Shown: piece after piece, positions 5,988 to 6,812 of the stretch
Layout of the letters: each line of letters begins with the position of its first letter
Position numbering within the stretch: position 1 is the first letter of the stretch
Source: Flavobacteriales bacterium
GTDB lineage: Bacteria; Bacteroidota; Bacteroidia; Flavobacteriales_D; Sanyastnellaceae
Assembly (NCBI GenBank): GCA_030728235.1
Contig: JANRAA010000314.1
Location: 5,417 to 12,228, forward strand
DNA length: 6,812 nt
Reading direction: 5' to 3'
Notes under the pieces: model-generated
Seen by the model: the letters and a program-made list of their open reading frames with translations, nothing else
The model's database searches: none
What the model was told of the DNA's origin: nothing
Translations under genes and position numbers: made by a program

Positions 5988-6263
5988 TCAGTTAACTGTT
6001 GCTTGTTGGTTGAGGTGATTCACAGCCACAACTTCCACAATTTGTGGGGCTGCCGATTTAATGGCTTCTTCAACTCCGGCGCGCATGGTCATAAAGCTCA
6101 TGTTGCATGATGAGCAAGCTCCGTGTAGTTCAACAACCACGCGGTTGTCATCGGTTACTTCGAGCAATGAGATATCTCCGCCATCAGCTTGAAGATAGGG
6201 TCTGATCTCATTCAATGCCGCATTGATGCGGGTTTCGATGTCTGACATGTTCTCTAATTTCAT
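5988..6263 (-). CDS. NifU-like (Nfu domain) Fe-S cluster scaffold/carrier protein
   Basis: A 91-residue protein consisting of essentially one Nfu domain, the C-terminal domain of NifU, which holds a labile Fe-S cluster at a subunit interface and passes it to target proteins. The family features are an N-terminal helix with IRPYLQADGGDISLLEV (20-36) and the cluster-binding Cys50-Ser-Ser-Cys53 in GACSSCNMS, followed by a helix (MRAGVEEAIK) and a closing strand (IVEVVAV). It lacks the A-type N-terminal domain of E. coli NfuA, so it is the minimal form. The ATG at 6263 overlaps the TGA of the Mrp gene as ATGA; Met6 (6248) is an alternative start nearer the conserved region. Overlap with an Mrp ATPase gene supports a joint role in Fe-S cluster delivery. 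A 102-base gap separates it from the reductase gene. Confidence 0.93.
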   Translation of the reverse strand: MKLENMSDIETRINAALNEIRPYLQADGGDISLLEVTDDNRVVVELHGACSSCNMSFMTMRAGVEEAIKSAAPQIVEVVAVNHLNQQATVN

Positions 6264-6812
6264 TGGATATGAGATTCTTTCATAGCAACGTGGGCGTTGA
6301 CCTCTTTTACAAAGTTATCCAATATGATTGAAAATGCTTTCGCTGCGGGTGTATCTTCTTGTAAAACAGCTGGACGACCGACATCGCCAGCCTCGCGTAT
6401 GCCCTGCACAATAGGCAGTTCACCCAAAAATGGCACATCCAATTTGGAGGCCAATTGCCGTGCTCCATCTTGCCCGAAGATATAATACCGCTTGTCGGGC
6501 ATATCCGGCGGGGTGAAAAACGACATGTTTTCGATGATTCCGAGTACTGGAACCTTGATGCTATCGAGTTGAAACATCGACACCCCTTTTTTCGCATCCG
6601 CGAGAGCGACATCTTGAGGAGTAGAAACGATGACCGCGCCTGTAAGTGGCACTTGCTGCACCAATGAGAGGTGGATATCGCCTGTTCCCGGGGGTAAATC
6701 AACAATCATGTAGTCGAGGTCGCCCCACCACGCATCAGTAAAAAGTTGTCCCAAAGCCTTCGCTGCCATTGGTCCGCGCCATACGATGGCCTGCGAGTCG
6801 TCGGCAAAAAAG
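6260..6812 (-). CDS. mrp: Mrp/ApbC (Nbp35-type) Fe-S cluster carrier ATPase, N-terminus missing
   Basis: The C-terminal 183 residues of a P-loop ATPase of the Mrp/NBP35 family, which binds and transfers Fe-S clusters in an ATP-dependent way. The frame stays open to the right edge and the residues before the first in-window Met (VWRGPMAAKAL) are conserved, so the ATG at 6769 is internal. The DUF59 domain and the Walker A motif lie beyond 6812. Visible signatures are VWRGPM, DLPPGTGD (residues 38-45 of the visible part), VIVSTPQDVALADAKKG and a GDVGRPAV motif near the end. The usual bridging CxxC, expected after IIENMS, is replaced by FFTPPDMP, and the visible part has no cysteine. The stop overlaps the Nfu start (ATGA), indicating translational coupling. 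Confidence 0.93.
   Translation of the reverse strand, partial: FFADDSQAIVWRGPMAAKALGQLFTDAWWGDLDYMIVDLPPGTGDIHLSLVQQVPLTGAVIVSTPQDVALADAKKGVSMFQLDSIKVPVLGIIENMSFFTPPDMPDKRYYIFGQDGARQLASKLDVPFLGELPIVQGIREAGDVGRPAVLQEDTPAAKAFSIILDNFVKEVNAHVAMKESHIQ

Noticed and set aside
6260..6769. Mrp open reading frame starting at the Met at 6769
   Set aside because: The frame continues open to the right edge, and the preceding residues (AIVWRGP) are conserved Mrp sequence, so this Met is internal and the gene is truncated by the window.
1..6812. Mobile elements, CRISPR arrays, RNA genes or a defence system
   Set aside because: No transposase, terminal repeats, spaced direct repeats, tRNA-like cloverleaf or toxin-antitoxin-like pair was seen. 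All space except short gaps is taken by recognisable metabolic genes.

Overview
The window reads as a piece of a Bacteroidota chromosome, most likely of the Flavobacteriales type. The protein sequences match the Bacteroidota versions of their families from memory. Start codons lack clear Shine-Dalgarno sequences, and the best promoter-like element (TACTTTTG, minus strand, 5903-5910) fits the Bacteroidota -7 consensus TAnnTTTG. No database search was possible, so the lineage is an inference. Coding density is very high. The longest gene-free stretch is 102 bases (5886-5987). I see no tRNA, rRNA, CRISPR array, insertion sequence or prophage.

Left half, plus strand (1-4548): a surface-polysaccharide block. 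In order it holds a UDP-glucuronate decarboxylase cut off by the left edge, a WbpD/WlbB-type sugar N-acetyltransferase, a UDP-HexNAc 6-dehydrogenase of the TviB/WbpO type, dTDP-glucose 4,6-dehydratase, and a CpsB/YwqE-type PHP phosphatase. The first four are joined by a 1-base overlap, an ATGA overlap and a 2-base gap, so they are almost certainly co-transcribed. All four make or modify nucleotide sugars: UDP-xylose, UDP-HexNAc uronates that become di-N-acetylated uronates, and dTDP-4-keto-6-deoxyglucose. Each pathway is incomplete here. The WbpB/WbpE steps, RmlA/C/D and the UDP-glucose dehydrogenase are not in the window, so the locus probably extends to the left. The phosphatase would regulate capsule or exopolysaccharide polymerisation or export, by analogy with Gram-positive CpsB.

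Right half, minus strand (6812-4545): an iron-sulfur and redox block. Reading along transcription it holds an Mrp/ApbC ATPase (cut off by the right edge), a one-domain NifU-like (Nfu) scaffold overlapping it by ATGA, a 102-base gap carrying a promoter and a palindrome, then a thioredoxin-reductase-like ferredoxin-NADP+ reductase and a 2Fe-2S ferredoxin. The first pair assembles and delivers Fe-S clusters. The second pair moves electrons between NADPH and a 2Fe-2S carrier.

The two blocks converge tail to tail with their stop codons overlapping in a shared TTAA. I do not see a wholly new system. The points most worth a second look are a CRP/FNR-like palindrome centred about 41 bases upstream of the predicted transcription start of the reductase-ferredoxin pair, an Mrp protein with no cysteine in its visible 183 residues, the incomplete uronic-acid pathway, and the overlapping convergent ends.
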